From Bernardetia sp. (lineage in GTDB: Bacteria; Bacteroidota; Bacteroidia; Cytophagales; Bernardetiaceae): a stretch of DNA of 64,000 nt. Below, one piece after another: positions 18,864 to 28,203 of the stretch (within the stretch, counting starts at the first letter, position 1; each line of letters starts with the position of its first letter). The notes beneath the pieces are model-generated. The model was not told where the DNA came from and ran no database searches. It saw nothing but the letters and a program-made list of their open reading frames with translations. The stretch spans positions 1-64,000 of the forward strand of contig NZ_JAHDIG010000001.1 of assembly GCF_020630935.1 (NCBI RefSeq), written 5' to 3'. Made by a program: the position numbers and the translations under genes.

Positions 18864-20990
18864 TTAATTTTTAGCATTTTCCAACTCTTCGATACGCTTT
18901 TGTAGAGCTTCTTTTTCTGCATTGTGTTTATTAAGCAATTTTTGAAGCATATTTTTTTGTGCTTTTAGAGCATATTCGGAACGCTTTTTTTCTGCATTTC
19001 GGCTTTCTTCTATTTTGGTAGTCTGTTCCTTGATTTTGGCTTCATTGTGTTTGAGCTGAGAAATATCTGCCAATACAAGAACATAACGTTCAATCGTACC
19101 AGCATTATTGAAAATAGCAACTCCTATTGCTTGTACCCAGATTTCATCTCCCTCACGGTTGAGCATCGTAGTCTCTGCTTTCCAAATTGTTCCTTGTGCC
19201 ATCGTATTGAAACCTTGTTGGAGTTCGCCTTCTTGGGCAAATATTCCAAAAGCAGAACGTTCTAGGAGTGTAGATTTCGAATAGCCCAATACATCAATAG
19301 CAGAATCGTTGATACTTGTAATATTCTTTTTATAGTCTAATTCTAATAAATAAAAACTAGATTCGATAAGCTCGTTTCTATACTGCAATTCTTTCTGTAC
19401 CCTTCCCATCTCTTCTTGTGTGGCTTGCAACTCTTCCATATTTTGACGCATTTCTTCTTCTTGCGCTCGGAGTTGTTGGGTCATTTGTTCAGATTCTTCT
19501 AACAAACGCTGCCCTGTAATATTGCTTTGCAAGATAGAAAGCGTTGCAGCAACAGTTTCGCCAATAGTTTCTAAAAACTCAATCTGATACGGTTCAAATT
19601 TTTTAAAGGAGGCAATTTCTATCATTCCATATACTTGCTTATTGAGTAACATCGGTACAATCAAAACAGAACGTGGATTCGCCTTGCCTAGTCCAGAAGT
19701 AACGGCTACATATTCTTTTGGGACATCGGTCAGATGCATTGTCTGTCCTTCTTGCCACGCTTGCCCTGTAAGCCCTTCGCCTAGTTGAATTGTTCCTTCC
19801 AAAAAACGTTTTTTATCCCACGCATAATATGCCATTAGTTTCAAATACTCGTGCTTTCCATTTAGTTCTTTCAAGAAAAACCCTCCTTGATTAGCTTCTA
19901 AATATTTTACTAACGTAGTAATAAGTTCGTCTGTGATTTCTTCAAAAGTTCGATTGCTATTTCGAAGAATATCAGAAACAAGCATTGTTCCTTCGTTTTT
20001 CCATCGTCTTTCTTTTGCACTCGCTTCGGTTTCCCTTAGGTTGTTACGCATTTTGAGAAGTGAGTTACCTAAAATATCTTGCTCTGAAAGAGGTATAAAT
20101 TTAGATTGATACTTTCCTTGTCCTATTTCTTTTGCAAACTCAGAAGTATCTTTTAGCCCAACAATAAGTGTTTGAAGTGCAATTTCCATTTCTCCAATTT
20201 CATCTACTCGTTTTAGCTGCTCTTCATCTTTGTATTTTTCAAAACGTGGCAGAATACCTTCACTCAATTTCTTGATGTTTTCCTTCACTACTTTTATCCT
20301 TGAAATAATCTTTTGAGCTAACAAAAAGGCAAGAGTAAAACCTAAAATAATGGCAATTATACTTATAAAAATAGTTCGATTTCGCAGTGTAACCGAAGAG
20401 TCATTGAGCATGTCTTGGGTTTGCTGACCTGCTACTTTTTTACTTTCTATTAATGCCTCCAAATCTATCTTTATCTGCTCAAAAATACCATTTAGGGTTT
20501 GCATCTGCATTTGAAACCTCGTCTCTTGCACTAAAAGATTTTTTTCTACGGCTGTTTTATTATTTAATGAAGAAACAATACGCTGCTCAATGCTATGCAT
20601 ACTGTCCATAGCAATAAAAGTATTGTTCAATATTTCAAAAGCTGTTTCGTCGTCATTTTGCCATCCTTCTGAAAGAGAGATGAGTTTATCCTTTACGGCT
20701 GGATAGGTCTTGCTTTGTAGCTTTCGCAAAGAATTTTTGGCAGCATCGTTTTGGCTTTCATTCTGAAAATAGACATAACTCGTAATAAGACGCATAGAGC
20801 TATTGGCAAGACTACGAAGTTCCTTTAAGTTTTCTACAGAAGGCTGAACCACTTCTGTATATTCTTCTATTTGAGCAACATTTTGGTTAAGTTGAACAAT
20901 AAGCATAACTGCCCCCACAATGAAAAGCAGGAGAAGAGCTGAAAACCCTCCAAAGATGCGTTGCCAAATAGTAATACGAAAATTCTTCAT
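18864..20990 (-). CDS. Membrane sensor with four-helix, HAMP, GAF and PAS domains
   Basis: 708 residues. A membrane helix near residues 13-32, a ~170-residue helical extracytoplasmic sensor like the four-helix-bundle ligand domains of chemoreceptors, a second membrane helix near 206-227 and a HAMP-like segment come first. A GAF domain (~340-490, GGFFLKELNGKHEYLKLMAYY; GEGLTGQAWQEG), a coiled coil rich in Glu/Gln, a PAS domain (~545-655, NDSAIDVLGYSKSTLLERSAFG) and a final coiled coil follow. There is no histidine kinase, GGDEF or methyl-accepting signalling hairpin, so the output must be through a partner. It lies 33 bp upstream of aroB. Confidence 0.8.
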   Translation of the reverse strand: MKNFRITIWQRIFGGFSALLLLFIVGAVMLIVQLNQNVAQIEEYTEVVQPSVENLKELRSLANSSMRLITSYVYFQNESQNDAAKNSLRKLQSKTYPAVKDKLISLSEGWQNDDETAFEILNNTFIAMDSMHSIEQRIVSSLNNKTAVEKNLLVQETRFQMQMQTLNGIFEQIKIDLEALIESKKVAGQQTQDMLNDSSVTLRNRTIFISIIAIILGFTLAFLLAQKIISRIKVVKENIKKLSEGILPRFEKYKDEEQLKRVDEIGEMEIALQTLIVGLKDTSEFAKEIGQGKYQSKFIPLSEQDILGNSLLKMRNNLRETEASAKERRWKNEGTMLVSDILRNSNRTFEEITDELITTLVKYLEANQGGFFLKELNGKHEYLKLMAYYAWDKKRFLEGTIQLGEGLTGQAWQEGQTMHLTDVPKEYVAVTSGLGKANPRSVLIVPMLLNKQVYGMIEIASFKKFEPYQIEFLETIGETVAATLSILQSNITGQRLLEESEQMTQQLRAQEEEMRQNMEELQATQEEMGRVQKELQYRNELIESSFYLLELDYKKNITSINDSAIDVLGYSKSTLLERSAFGIFAQEGELQQGFNTMAQGTIWKAETTMLNREGDEIWVQAIGVAIFNNAGTIERYVLVLADISQLKHNEAKIKEQTTKIEESRNAEKKRSEYALKAQKNMLQKLLNKHNAEKEALQKRIEELENAKN

Positions 20991-21188
20991 TCAGTTGTAG
21001 TTTCTGCTTTTTCTTAGAATCAATGACAAAATACGAATTATTTTTTTGAATGGAAAGGAGATATTTTTTATATCCTATGCGACTTTTTTATCAGAAAAAC
21101 AGAAGTTCATAACAGTTGCACATTTTGATAGATTTTTACTAAGTTGCGATTGAGATAGATGTAATAGTAATTATACAAAACTTATCGT

Positions 21189-21629
21189 ATGTATTCCAAT
21201 TCCAAAAAGTTTTTTTTCAAGATTAATATTTTGCTTATCATCTGCCTGTTTTGTAGTTGTAAAAGCTCTAAACACGACCCAAATGCTCATAAAGTAGCGA
21301 AAGAGTTTGAAACTCAGTATAGCAATGAGCAATATGAGTTTTCTTATACAACTTGGGGTACTTTTGAAACTATGACTAGCTGGGATAGTGTAAAAAAATA
21401 CATGCCAAAAAAAGATAGGAAGCGTTTTTCCAAGAAAATGTTTTTAACTGGTGCAGACTTTCCTCTAATTAAATTTAGTCCTACAAAACATTATATTTTT
21501 GTATATCCAATTACTAAGAAAAATAAGAATCAAGTATTGGAAAGATTAGATACCACAAATAAAGTTTTTGAAAAAATCTACAAACACCCTACAAAAGACT
21601 ACTTTCATACACTTCTATGCTCACGATAA
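21189..21629 (+). CDS. N-terminal part of a frameshifted lipoprotein
   Basis: 146 residues. A signal peptide ending in a lipobox (LFCSCK, near residue 24) marks a lipoprotein. The last ~20 residues read FEKIYKHPTKDYFHTLLCSR, whereas the next frame continues as FIHFYAHDNSRKLKDYDAQVF. Removing one T from the TTT near 21602 would join the two frames into a single protein with signal peptide and downstream domain. I therefore read this as the 5' part of one gene broken by a single-base difference, not as an independent gene. Confidence 0.6.
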   Translation: MYSNSKKFFFKINILLIICLFCSCKSSKHDPNAHKVAKEFETQYSNEQYEFSYTTWGTFETMTSWDSVKKYMPKKDRKRFSKKMFLTGADFPLIKFSPTKHYIFVYPITKKNKNQVLERLDTTNKVFEKIYKHPTKDYFHTLLCSR

Positions 21630-22866
21630 TAGCAGAAAGTTAAAGGATTATGATGCTCAAGTTTTCACTCAAGGTTATCAAAACTCATTTAAGTCTATAA
21701 AAGTAGGCAAAGATTACGAAATGGCTACACCAGAAAATCCTTTTGCCCTTGCCAATGAAGCCTTCTCAAAATCTATAGATTCTACAGGAAATTATATTTT
21801 ACCTCTCATAAAATTAGATTATTATAGCAACAACTACCAAACAGAAAGGGAAAAAGCTAGTTTTACTCAAACATCAGCGACATACCACTCTTTTATTCAT
21901 CGTTCTGAAAAACTACCTTTATTTTGGAAAGAATGGCGTAATCTAACGTATCTTAAAAAGATAGACAATGATACTTTGCCTTCTTTCTTGGCAGAGAATG
22001 AAAAAGCAGTAGATTTTATTATAGAAAAAGCTAGGCAAAATCAAGTAGTGATGTTTAATGAAGCTCATTTTGACCCTCAACATCGTTTATTAGTAACTCA
22101 TTTGTTAGCAGATTTTTATAAAGAAGAGTTTTGTTTTTTGGCTTTAGAAGGACTTGGAAAACACGATACTACTATAAATGAAAGAGGGTTTGTCATTCAA
22201 TCTTCTGGTTTTTACACACTAGAACCTGCTATGGCAGATTTGATTCGTCAAGCTCACAAAAGAGGATTTTATATTTTCGGTTATGATGAATACGGAAAAG
22301 ACAGAGAAAAAAAACAAGCAAAGAATATTTTTGAAAAAACAATAGCTAAAGATAAAGATGCAAAAGTGCTTGTTTTTGCAGGTTTTGGGCATATTAGTGA
22401 GAAAAAAGCAAAAACTGAGAAGCAGAGAAACATGATGGCAAAAGAGTTTGAACTTTTATCTGGAATTAACCCTCTGACAATAGACCAAGTGGAGTATATG
22501 AATATGTCAGAAAATAATTGGCTTTCGATAGTCGATGCCAGTACTTATAATGGTGGAATTGAAGTTGATATCAAGATCGCTAACTCTTTTTATAAATTTC
22601 CTCAAGAGAAAAGAGAGATAAAATATACCTTTTCGGATAGTGTAAAAACAGAACTAGATATTGAAAAGACAACATACAAAGGAAGTCTGAAAGTATATAA
22701 TTTGGAAGAATGGAAAATTACAAGAAAAGCTGTTCCTTTTCAAGTTATAGCAATCCAAAATGAAAAATCTGTAAACTTATCTCTGAAACCTAATCAAGAG
22801 TATTATATAGAAATAGCTGACCCACAAGGCTCAATAATCTTTGAAGAGATTTTGAGGATAGAGTAA
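21568..22866 (+). CDS. C-terminal part of a frameshifted lipoprotein, esterase-like domain
   Basis: 432 residues, opening with TTG and overlapping the previous frame. The central domain contains VVMFNEAHFDPQHRLLVTHLLADFYKEEFCFLALEGLG and later FGYDEYGKD and KVLVFAGFGHISEKKAK. This Glu/His pattern recalls erythromycin-esterase, ChaN or TIKI-like folds, but I cannot choose among them. Residues before ~30 are probably not the natural start, because the signal peptide and first domain are encoded in the preceding frame. The true gene probably spans 21189-22866. Confidence 0.65.
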   Translation: MKKSTNTLQKTTFIHFYAHDNSRKLKDYDAQVFTQGYQNSFKSIKVGKDYEMATPENPFALANEAFSKSIDSTGNYILPLIKLDYYSNNYQTEREKASFTQTSATYHSFIHRSEKLPLFWKEWRNLTYLKKIDNDTLPSFLAENEKAVDFIIEKARQNQVVMFNEAHFDPQHRLLVTHLLADFYKEEFCFLALEGLGKHDTTINERGFVIQSSGFYTLEPAMADLIRQAHKRGFYIFGYDEYGKDREKKQAKNIFEKTIAKDKDAKVLVFAGFGHISEKKAKTEKQRNMMAKEFELLSGINPLTIDQVEYMNMSENNWLSIVDASTYNGGIEVDIKIANSFYKFPQEKREIKYTFSDSVKTELDIEKTTYKGSLKVYNLEEWKITRKAVPFQVIAIQNEKSVNLSLKPNQEYYIEIADPQGSIIFEEILRIE

Positions 22867-22887
22867 TAAAGAGAATATTTTGAAATA

Positions 22888-22920
22888 AAAATGCACAAAA
22901 CTAATCGCTCTGTGCATTTT
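22888..22920. terminator. Bidirectional terminator between lipoprotein and guaB
   Basis: AAAATGCACA pairs with TGTGCATTTT across a 13-nt loop, flanked by A and T runs. It lies between convergent genes. Confidence 0.8.
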
Positions 22921-22943
22921 GATAAGCTCTGAAATTGATAAAA

Positions 22944-24518
22944 TTAATTTCTACTATAATTTGGAGCTTCACGAGTTATCATTACGTCGTGTGGATGACT
23001 TTCTCTCATTCCAGCATTGGTAATCTTGACAAATTGTGCTTTCTGTAAGTCTTCAATAGAAGCTGCACCACAATAGCCCATTCCAGCTTTAAGCCCTCCA
23101 ACGAGTTGATAAATTACTTCAGCAGCCTTTCCTTTGTAAGCAACTCTACCTGTAATTCCTTCTGGAACGAGTTTCTTAATATCGTCTTCTGTGTCTTGAA
23201 AATAACGGTCTTTTGAGCCATCTTCCATTGCTTCAATAGAACCCATTCCACGATAATATTTGAATTTCCTACCTTCATAAATTATCATTTCCCCAGGGGC
23301 TTCGTCTGTTCCTGCCAAAAGCGAACCTATCATAATGCTAGATGCTCCTGCTGCAATAGCTTTTACTACATCTCCTGAAAAACGAACACCACCATCTGCA
23401 ATAATTGGAACTCCTGTTCCTTTCACTGCTTGTGCCGCTTCAAAAACAGCAGAAAGTTGTGGCATTCCTACCCCTGCAATAATACGTGTGGTACAGATAC
23501 TACCCGGTCCTACACCTACTTTTACTGCATCAGCTCCTGCATCGGCTAGTGCCTTAGCTCCTGCTCCTGTGGCTACATTTCCCACAATCACTTGTAGATT
23601 TGGATATGCTGTTTTTACTTTTTTGAGCATTTCGATAACACCTTTTGAGTGTCCGTGTGCTGTATCAATCGTGATAGCATCTACGCCAGACTTTACAAGA
23701 GCAGCTACTCTTTCTAGTGTATCGCCTGTAACTCCTACGGCAGCACCTACACGCAAACGTCCTAATTCGTCTTTACAAGCATTGGGTCTGTCGCTATTTT
23801 TTAAAATGTCTTTATAAGTGATGAGTCCAACGAGCTTGTAATTATCATCTACGATAAGTAGCTTTTCAATTTTGTTTTCATCTAAAATATCTTCTGCTTG
23901 TTCTAAATCTACTCCTTCTTTTGCTGTAATGAGATTTTCAGAAGTCATTATATCTGAAACAGGAAGAGATAAGTCTTTTTGAAAACGCAAATCTCTGTTG
24001 GTAAGAATTCCGACAAGTTTTGTATTTTCATCAACTACTGGAATACCACCAATCTTGAACTCTTTCATCAATCTATTTGCATCAGCAAGGGTTTGACTAG
24101 GCAGAACAGTTACTGGGTCTATAATCATTCCACTTTCCGAACGTTTTACTTTTCTTACTTGCTCGGCTTGTTTGGTAATACTCATATTTTTATGGATGAA
24201 AGCCATTCCACCTTCTTGTGCAATCGCAATCGCCATTTCAGCCTCACTCACTGTATCCATAGCAGCAGAGACAATAGGAACATTGAGTGTTATTTTTTTT
24301 GTAAGCCGAGTTTTAGTTTGTGTATTTCTTGGTAGCGTTTCAGAGTAAGCTGGAACAAGCAATACATCGTCATAAGTAAGAGCTTCCATCAGAAATTTAG
24401 AAGCATAGGCATCAGATGAATTCTGATTTTGTAGAGTAGGGTGGCTAGTTGTAGCAGCACCGTTTTGGGTGTGTTTCGTTTCAGACATGGCAAATAATGT
24501 AATGTTACTATTTGCCAT
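22944..24518 (-). CDS. guaB: Inosine-5'-monophosphate dehydrogenase
   Basis: 524 residues. Landmarks are [13 protein letters not shown], two CBS domains between residues ~120 and 240 (regulatory Bateman module), [30 protein letters not shown] with the catalytic cysteine, and [10 protein letters not shown]. It oxidises IMP to XMP, the committed step of GMP synthesis. The N-terminus carries ~35 extra, low-complexity residues. A second ATG ten codons in ([10 protein letters not shown]) may be the real start. Confidence 0.96.
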   Translation of the reverse strand: MANSNITLFAMSETKHTQNGAATTSHPTLQNQNSSDAYASKFLMEALTYDDVLLVPAYSETLPRNTQTKTRLTKKITLNVPIVSAAMDTVSEAEMAIAIAQEGGMAFIHKNMSITKQAEQVRKVKRSESGMIIDPVTVLPSQTLADANRLMKEFKIGGIPVVDENTKLVGILTNRDLRFQKDLSLPVSDIMTSENLITAKEGVDLEQAEDILDENKIEKLLIVDDNYKLVGLITYKDILKNSDRPNACKDELGRLRVGAAVGVTGDTLERVAALVKSGVDAITIDTAHGHSKGVIEMLKKVKTAYPNLQVIVGNVATGAGAKALADAGADAVKVGVGPGSICTTRIIAGVGMPQLSAVFEAAQAVKGTGVPIIADGGVRFSGDVVKAIAAGASSIMIGSLLAGTDEAPGEMIIYEGRKFKYYRGMGSIEAMEDGSKDRYFQDTEDDIKKLVPEGITGRVAYKGKAAEVIYQLVGGLKAGMGYCGAASIEDLQKAQFVKITNAGMRESHPHDVMITREAPNYSRN

Positions 24519-24678
24519 ACAAAATTAAGGAATTATTTGGATTTACAAGTACATAGACAGAAAATTCTTTTTTTGTTTTCATTTTGGTAAAATAGCAAAG
24601 AAAACCCTTTATTTTGAGTAGCTTGAATAAATAAATTACTTTTTAGTACTTTTGTAGAAGGTTAATATACCTTTCATT

Positions 24679-24800
24679 AGAGTACTGGACATTCATAGAT
24701 GTTTGCTGTTCTGTGAGTCACAGAACAGGGAAAAAAACACCGTTCGTTGGTGTTTTAGTGTAGCGACACCAACAACTTTTATATCATGTCCAGTACTCTA
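24679..24800. mobile_element. MITE-like palindromic element, copy 3
   Basis: ~122 bp, nearly identical to copy 1, with inverted-repeat ends AGAGTACTGGACAT / ATGTCCAGTACTCT. It is flanked on both sides by the direct repeat ACCTTTCATT, a clean ~10-bp target duplication. It lies between guaB and ftsX, just upstream of ftsX, and could affect that gene's transcription. Confidence 0.85.
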
Positions 24801-24847
24801 ACCTTTCATTAATCACTAATCATTAAAAGATTAATCACTAAATAAAA

Positions 24848-25756
24848 TTGCAACTCCCTTCCATCAATCGCCCTTTTTCTAAGAAACGCATAGGCAGTTA
24901 TCCCTATATAGGAGTGCTGATAAATATTACCTTAGCACTTTTTATTACTGGAATCTTGGGCTTGATTCTGATTTATACCTATCAGTTTTCGGTCAGAACA
25001 AAAGAAAATGTAGAAGTAGAGGTCTATTTGCGTAGAGATGTCAATGAAAATCAGCGTTTGAGCATTCAAAAGAAACTCACTGAACTGGAATTTGTCTTGA
25101 AAGATAAGGAGGGCAAGCCTCGTATTCGTTTTATGTCTAGCAAAGAAGCTACCGATATGATGCGACAGGAGGCAGGCGTAGAGTTTGAAGAGTTTTTAGT
25201 GGGAGAAAATCGTTTGCCAGATGCGTATTACATCAATGTAGAGGAATCATATTACCAAAAAGATAAAATGGCTCTTCTGAAGGCTCAAATTGAAAGTATT
25301 GAAGGAGTGTACGAAGTAGATTTCAAAGACAAATACATTGAAGAAATTACAAAAAATCTACAAATGGTTAGTTATATCTTTTTTGCCTTTGCATTAGTTT
25401 TTTTTATTGCTGCCGTAATCTTAATTGATAGTGGCGTTCGTTTGGCTCTTTTCTCACAACGTTTTCTCATTCGCAGTATGCAACTGGTTGGGGCTGCTCC
25501 ATTCTTTATAAAAAAACCCTTTCTTCGTCGTGCTTTATTCCATGGTATAATTGGAAGTATCTGTGCCTATATTTTGGTGCTGATTCTAGCAAAAGGCTTT
25601 GCACTTTGGATTCCTGAGCTTAACGCCTTCGATTATATGGGTTCTATAATTGGTCTTGGTATTACACTTCTAGTTTTAGGAATAAGCATAAATACAGTAA
25701 GTGCTTATATTGCTGTAAGTAAATACCTTCGTATGCGATTAGATGACTTATATTAA
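24848..25756 (+). CDS. ftsX: Cell-division ABC permease FtsX
   Basis: 302 residues with the FtsX layout: N-terminal membrane helix (GVLINITLALFITGILGLILI), a ~110-residue extracytoplasmic domain containing VEVEVYLRRDVNENQR and YYINVEE, then three membrane helices including IRSMQLVGAAPFFIKKPFLRRALFHG. With FtsE it activates peptidoglycan hydrolases at the septum. ftsE is not adjacent, as is usual in Bacteroidota. The start is TTG before QLPSINRPFSKKR; no ATG is available in frame upstream. Confidence 0.88.
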   Translation: MQLPSINRPFSKKRIGSYPYIGVLINITLALFITGILGLILIYTYQFSVRTKENVEVEVYLRRDVNENQRLSIQKKLTELEFVLKDKEGKPRIRFMSSKEATDMMRQEAGVEFEEFLVGENRLPDAYYINVEESYYQKDKMALLKAQIESIEGVYEVDFKDKYIEEITKNLQMVSYIFFAFALVFFIAAVILIDSGVRLALFSQRFLIRSMQLVGAAPFFIKKPFLRRALFHGIIGSICAYILVLILAKGFALWIPELNAFDYMGSIIGLGITLLVLGISINTVSAYIAVSKYLRMRLDDLY

Positions 25757-25886
25757 AAATAAAAAGGTTCTGAATCTTAACCTTCAAGAATAGAATTATA
25801 TAGTTTTTTTCTACTCAAATGAACTAAAAATCATCAGTACGTTGTTGCTATCATCAAATAAGGAACAAACCTTAAACACAAACGTC

Positions 25887-27407
25887 ATGAGATTCAATAG
25901 CACAACAAAAAGAACCCACATCACAACCAACTACGAAGGAGCAAAAGCATACAGCATTTCTCCAGCGTTGGAACTATATTCTGCTGTGGTTACTTCTTCA
26001 CTTAGCAATACATTTTACGAAGCTACAGATGATAGAATAAGCCGTTTGAGAAAACTCATTGCTCAAAACGACCCTCTTTTTGTGGCAAAACTAGCTGTTT
26101 ATGCTCGTGAGAAAATGTATTTGCGTTCTATCCCTTTGGTTTTGGCAGTAGAACTTGCTAAAGTTCATAAGGGAAATGACTTGGTAAGCCGTTTGGTAAG
26201 CCGAATTGTGAAGCGTGCTGATGAGATAACCGAACTCTTGGCATATTACCAAGCTGCAAACAAGAGAAGCGATGTCAAAAAATTAAATCGTCTTTCTAAG
26301 CAGTTGCAGAAAGGTTTGGCAATCAGTTTCAATAGGTTTGACGAATACCAATTTGCTAAATACAACAGAGATACAGAAATTAGATTGCGTGATGCACTGT
26401 TTTTGGTTCACCCAAAAGCAAAAGACGAAAGTCAGCAAATGCTTTTTAATAAAATTGTAGAAGATACTTTGCAAGTGCCTTATACATGGGAAGTAGAACT
26501 CTCAAGATTAGGGCAATCTGAATTCGCCAATGAAATAGACAAGCAAAATGCTCTCAGAGAGAAGTGGCAAGAACTTATCGATAGTGGTAAACTAGGCTAC
26601 ATGGCTCTTTTGAGAAACCTTAGAAATATGCTTCAATCAAATGTGAGTAAAGAACATATCAAAAAAGTAGCTCAAAGGCTTTCTAACCAAAAAGAAGTAG
26701 AAAGGTCGAAACAACTTCCTTTCCGTTTCTTGTCAGCATTTAGAGAGTTAGAAAAACAACCTTTTGTGAACGTTCAAATTCTACTTTCTGCACTAGAAGA
26801 AGCTGTAAAAATTTCTATTAGAAACTTGAAAGGTTTTGATGAGAACACTTCTGTCTTGATAGCTTGTGACGTTTCAGGTTCTATGCAATTTCCAATCTCG
26901 CCAAGAAGCTCTGTTTTGGGCTACGACATTGGGCTTGTTTTGGGAATGCTTTTGCAACACCGTTCAGAGTCTGTAATTAGTGGTCTTTTTGGAGATACTT
27001 GGAAAGTTATTAATCTACCAAAAGGAAATATTCTTTCTAATGTGCAAAATTTGCGTAAGCGTGAAGGAGAAGTGGGTTACTCTACAAATGGTTACTTAGT
27101 CATCAAAGATATTTTGAAGCGTAAGCAAAAAATAGACAAAGTAATGATTTTTACAGACTGCCAACTTTGGAATAGCAATTACAGTAAAGAAAGCATTTCA
27201 GACTACTGGAATCAGTACAAGAAAGAAGTCGCACCAAATGCTAAACTCTACTTGTTTGATTTGCAAGGATACGGCAAAATGCCACTTCAACTTAAAACAA
27301 ACGATGTTAGCTTAGTGGCTGGTTGGTCGGATAAGGTTTTTGAAGTAATGGAAGCCATCGAAAATGGTCAAGATACTTTGAGCCAAATCCAAGAACTAGA
27401 ATTTTAG
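25887..27407 (+). CDS. rsr: TROVE-domain Ro60/Rsr-like RNA-binding protein
   Basis: 506 residues from the ATG at 25887; a TTG at 25842 would add 15. The N-terminal two-thirds is the helical HEAT-like TROVE ring: YEGAKAYSISPALELYSAVVTSSL, KLAVYAREKMYLRSIPLVLAVELAKVH and LGYMALLRNLRNML are family signatures. The C-terminal third is a von Willebrand A domain with a MIDAS motif CDVSGSM (near residue 328) and a later FTDCQLW. Ro60 proteins bind misfolded or fragmented RNA in the central hole and Y RNA on the outer surface. In Deinococcus and Salmonella they work with exoribonucleases such as PNPase. Ninety bases downstream the ten-unit Y-RNA-like array begins on the same strand, which strongly supports the assignment. 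Confidence 0.95.
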   Translation: MRFNSTTKRTHITTNYEGAKAYSISPALELYSAVVTSSLSNTFYEATDDRISRLRKLIAQNDPLFVAKLAVYAREKMYLRSIPLVLAVELAKVHKGNDLVSRLVSRIVKRADEITELLAYYQAANKRSDVKKLNRLSKQLQKGLAISFNRFDEYQFAKYNRDTEIRLRDALFLVHPKAKDESQQMLFNKIVEDTLQVPYTWEVELSRLGQSEFANEIDKQNALREKWQELIDSGKLGYMALLRNLRNMLQSNVSKEHIKKVAQRLSNQKEVERSKQLPFRFLSAFRELEKQPFVNVQILLSALEEAVKISIRNLKGFDENTSVLIACDVSGSMQFPISPRSSVLGYDIGLVLGMLLQHRSESVISGLFGDTWKVINLPKGNILSNVQNLRKREGEVGYSTNGYLVIKDILKRKQKIDKVMIFTDCQLWNSNYSKESISDYWNQYKKEVAPNAKLYLFDLQGYGKMPLQLKTNDVSLVAGWSDKVFEVMEAIENGQDTLSQIQELEF

Positions 27408-27497
27408 AATAAATACAACTTTGTCAGTCGTTTGCTAAGGCAAACACTGGCAATAGTTGATAAAACATAACTCACTCTTCAGAGTGAGAAAAAATAT

Positions 27498-27640
27498 AAT
27501 GAGTGCCGTAAAGAAAAGTTACTTCGGTTAGAACGCTTGCCTTATTTCGCAAGAGGACGTGGGTTCAATTCCTACCTTTCCAAAACTGTCATGTTTGGAA
27601 TGTAGTTCAGTTTCATACTTTTTTTGTCTATTGCCTCATT
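27498..27640 (+). ncRNA. Y-RNA-like unit 1: permuted tRNA mimic opened in the D loop
   Basis: Closing stem AATGAG/CTCATT. Upper helix AAGAAAAGT/ACTTTTTTT. The head reads in the order: 3' half of D arm (GAAC, 27531), anticodon-like hairpin CTTGC/GCAAG (27536-27553, 8-nt loop), T arm 27559-27575 with TTCAATT loop, acceptor-like stem TTTCCAAA/TTTGGAA closed by a short loop, then 5' half of the D arm (TAGTTC, pairing with GAAC). It is therefore a complete tRNA shape whose ends are fused and whose D loop is opened onto the Ro-binding stem. Preceded by hairpin CTCACTC/GAGTGAG at 27471-27488. Confidence 0.85.
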
Positions 27641-27681
27641 TTCAAAAAATGCAGCTCATTCTTTAGAGTGAGAGTAAAAAT

Positions 27682-27818
27682 AATGAGTGCCGTAGAAGAG
27701 AGTTACTTCTTGGTTGGAACAACTGTTTAGATATACTCAAATAGTCGGGTTCGAGTCCCTTCACCTTAGAATTTTTCTAAGATGTAGTTCATCTACTTTC
27801 TTTGCCTGTTGCCTCATT
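27682..27818 (+). ncRNA. Y-RNA-like unit 2: permuted tRNA mimic opened in the D loop
   Basis: Closing stem AATGAG/CTCATT; 5' box GTGCCGTA and 3' box GTTGCC share the C-G version of the covarying pair with unit 1. The upper helix is AAGAGAGT/ACTTTCTT. The head has D-arm half GGTTGGAAC, an anticodon-position hairpin ACTGTTT/AAATAGT, a T arm around 27746-27760 (GGG-TTCGAGT-CCC), an acceptor stem CTTAGAA/TTCTAAG with a 3-nt loop, and the second D-arm half TAGTTC. A CTCATTC/GAGTGAG hairpin precedes it at 27654-27671. Confidence 0.85.
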
Positions 27819-27896
27819 TTCAAAAAATGCAGCTCATTCTTTAGATTGAGAAAATAATATTTCATTTTACCCAGTCTGGAAGACTGGTGTACAAGT

Positions 27897-28045
27897 AAAA
27901 AAGAGTGTCGTAGAAGAGAGTTACTTCGCCTGTAACGCCAGAGGTCGTAGGTTCGAATCCTACCGTTCTACCCATTTTGTAGGATGTGGTCTAGTTGGTC
28001 TAAGACGCTGAAAAAAAGTCTCTCCTCGCCTGTAACCTCTTTTTT
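27897..28045 (+). ncRNA. Y-RNA-like unit 3: permuted tRNA mimic opened at the anticodon arm
   Basis: Closing stem AAAAAAGAG/CTCTTTTTT. The head starts with an anticodon-loop-like remnant (CTGTAACGCCAG), then T arm 27947-27963 (GTAGG-TTCGAAT-CCTAC), acceptor stem GTTCTAC/GTAGGAT whose loop begins with CCA, and a complete D arm (GTCT/AGAC, 27989-28006). The CCA after the acceptor strand looks like a relic of a tRNA 3' end. The upper helix GAAGAGAG/CTCTCCTC has one mismatch. A small extra hairpin (CCAGTCT/AGACTGG) lies just upstream at 27871-27887. Confidence 0.85.
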
Positions 28046-28062
28046 AAAAGAGAGCAAGAAAT

Positions 28063-28189
28063 AAAATGAGTGTCGTAAAAAAGAGTTCCTTCTTTATAAA
28101 TCACAAGTAGGCTCGTACACTATTTTCGTCTTAAACGAACAAAGAACGAAATAAACGTACAATCCTCTTTTTGCTTATTACCTCATTTT
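28063..28189 (+). ncRNA. Y-RNA-like unit 4: non-tRNA head
   Basis: It has the full frame of the array: closing stem AAAATGAG/CTCATTTT, box GTGTCGTA, perfect upper helix AAAAAGAG/CTCTTTTT and 3' box ATTACC. The head has no T loop, no D arm and no acceptor stem. Instead it can fold as a long hairpin through GTAC/GTAC and TTTCGT/ACGAAA around 28113-28162. What RNA it might imitate, or what it binds, I cannot tell. Confidence 0.75.
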
Positions 28190-28203
28190 TACAAAAATAT
28201 AAT

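Noticed and set aside
23335-23817. Antisense frame of 160 codons in guaB
   Set aside because: Shadow of a strongly conserved enzyme; Ala/Pro/Thr-rich composition arises from the reverse reading.
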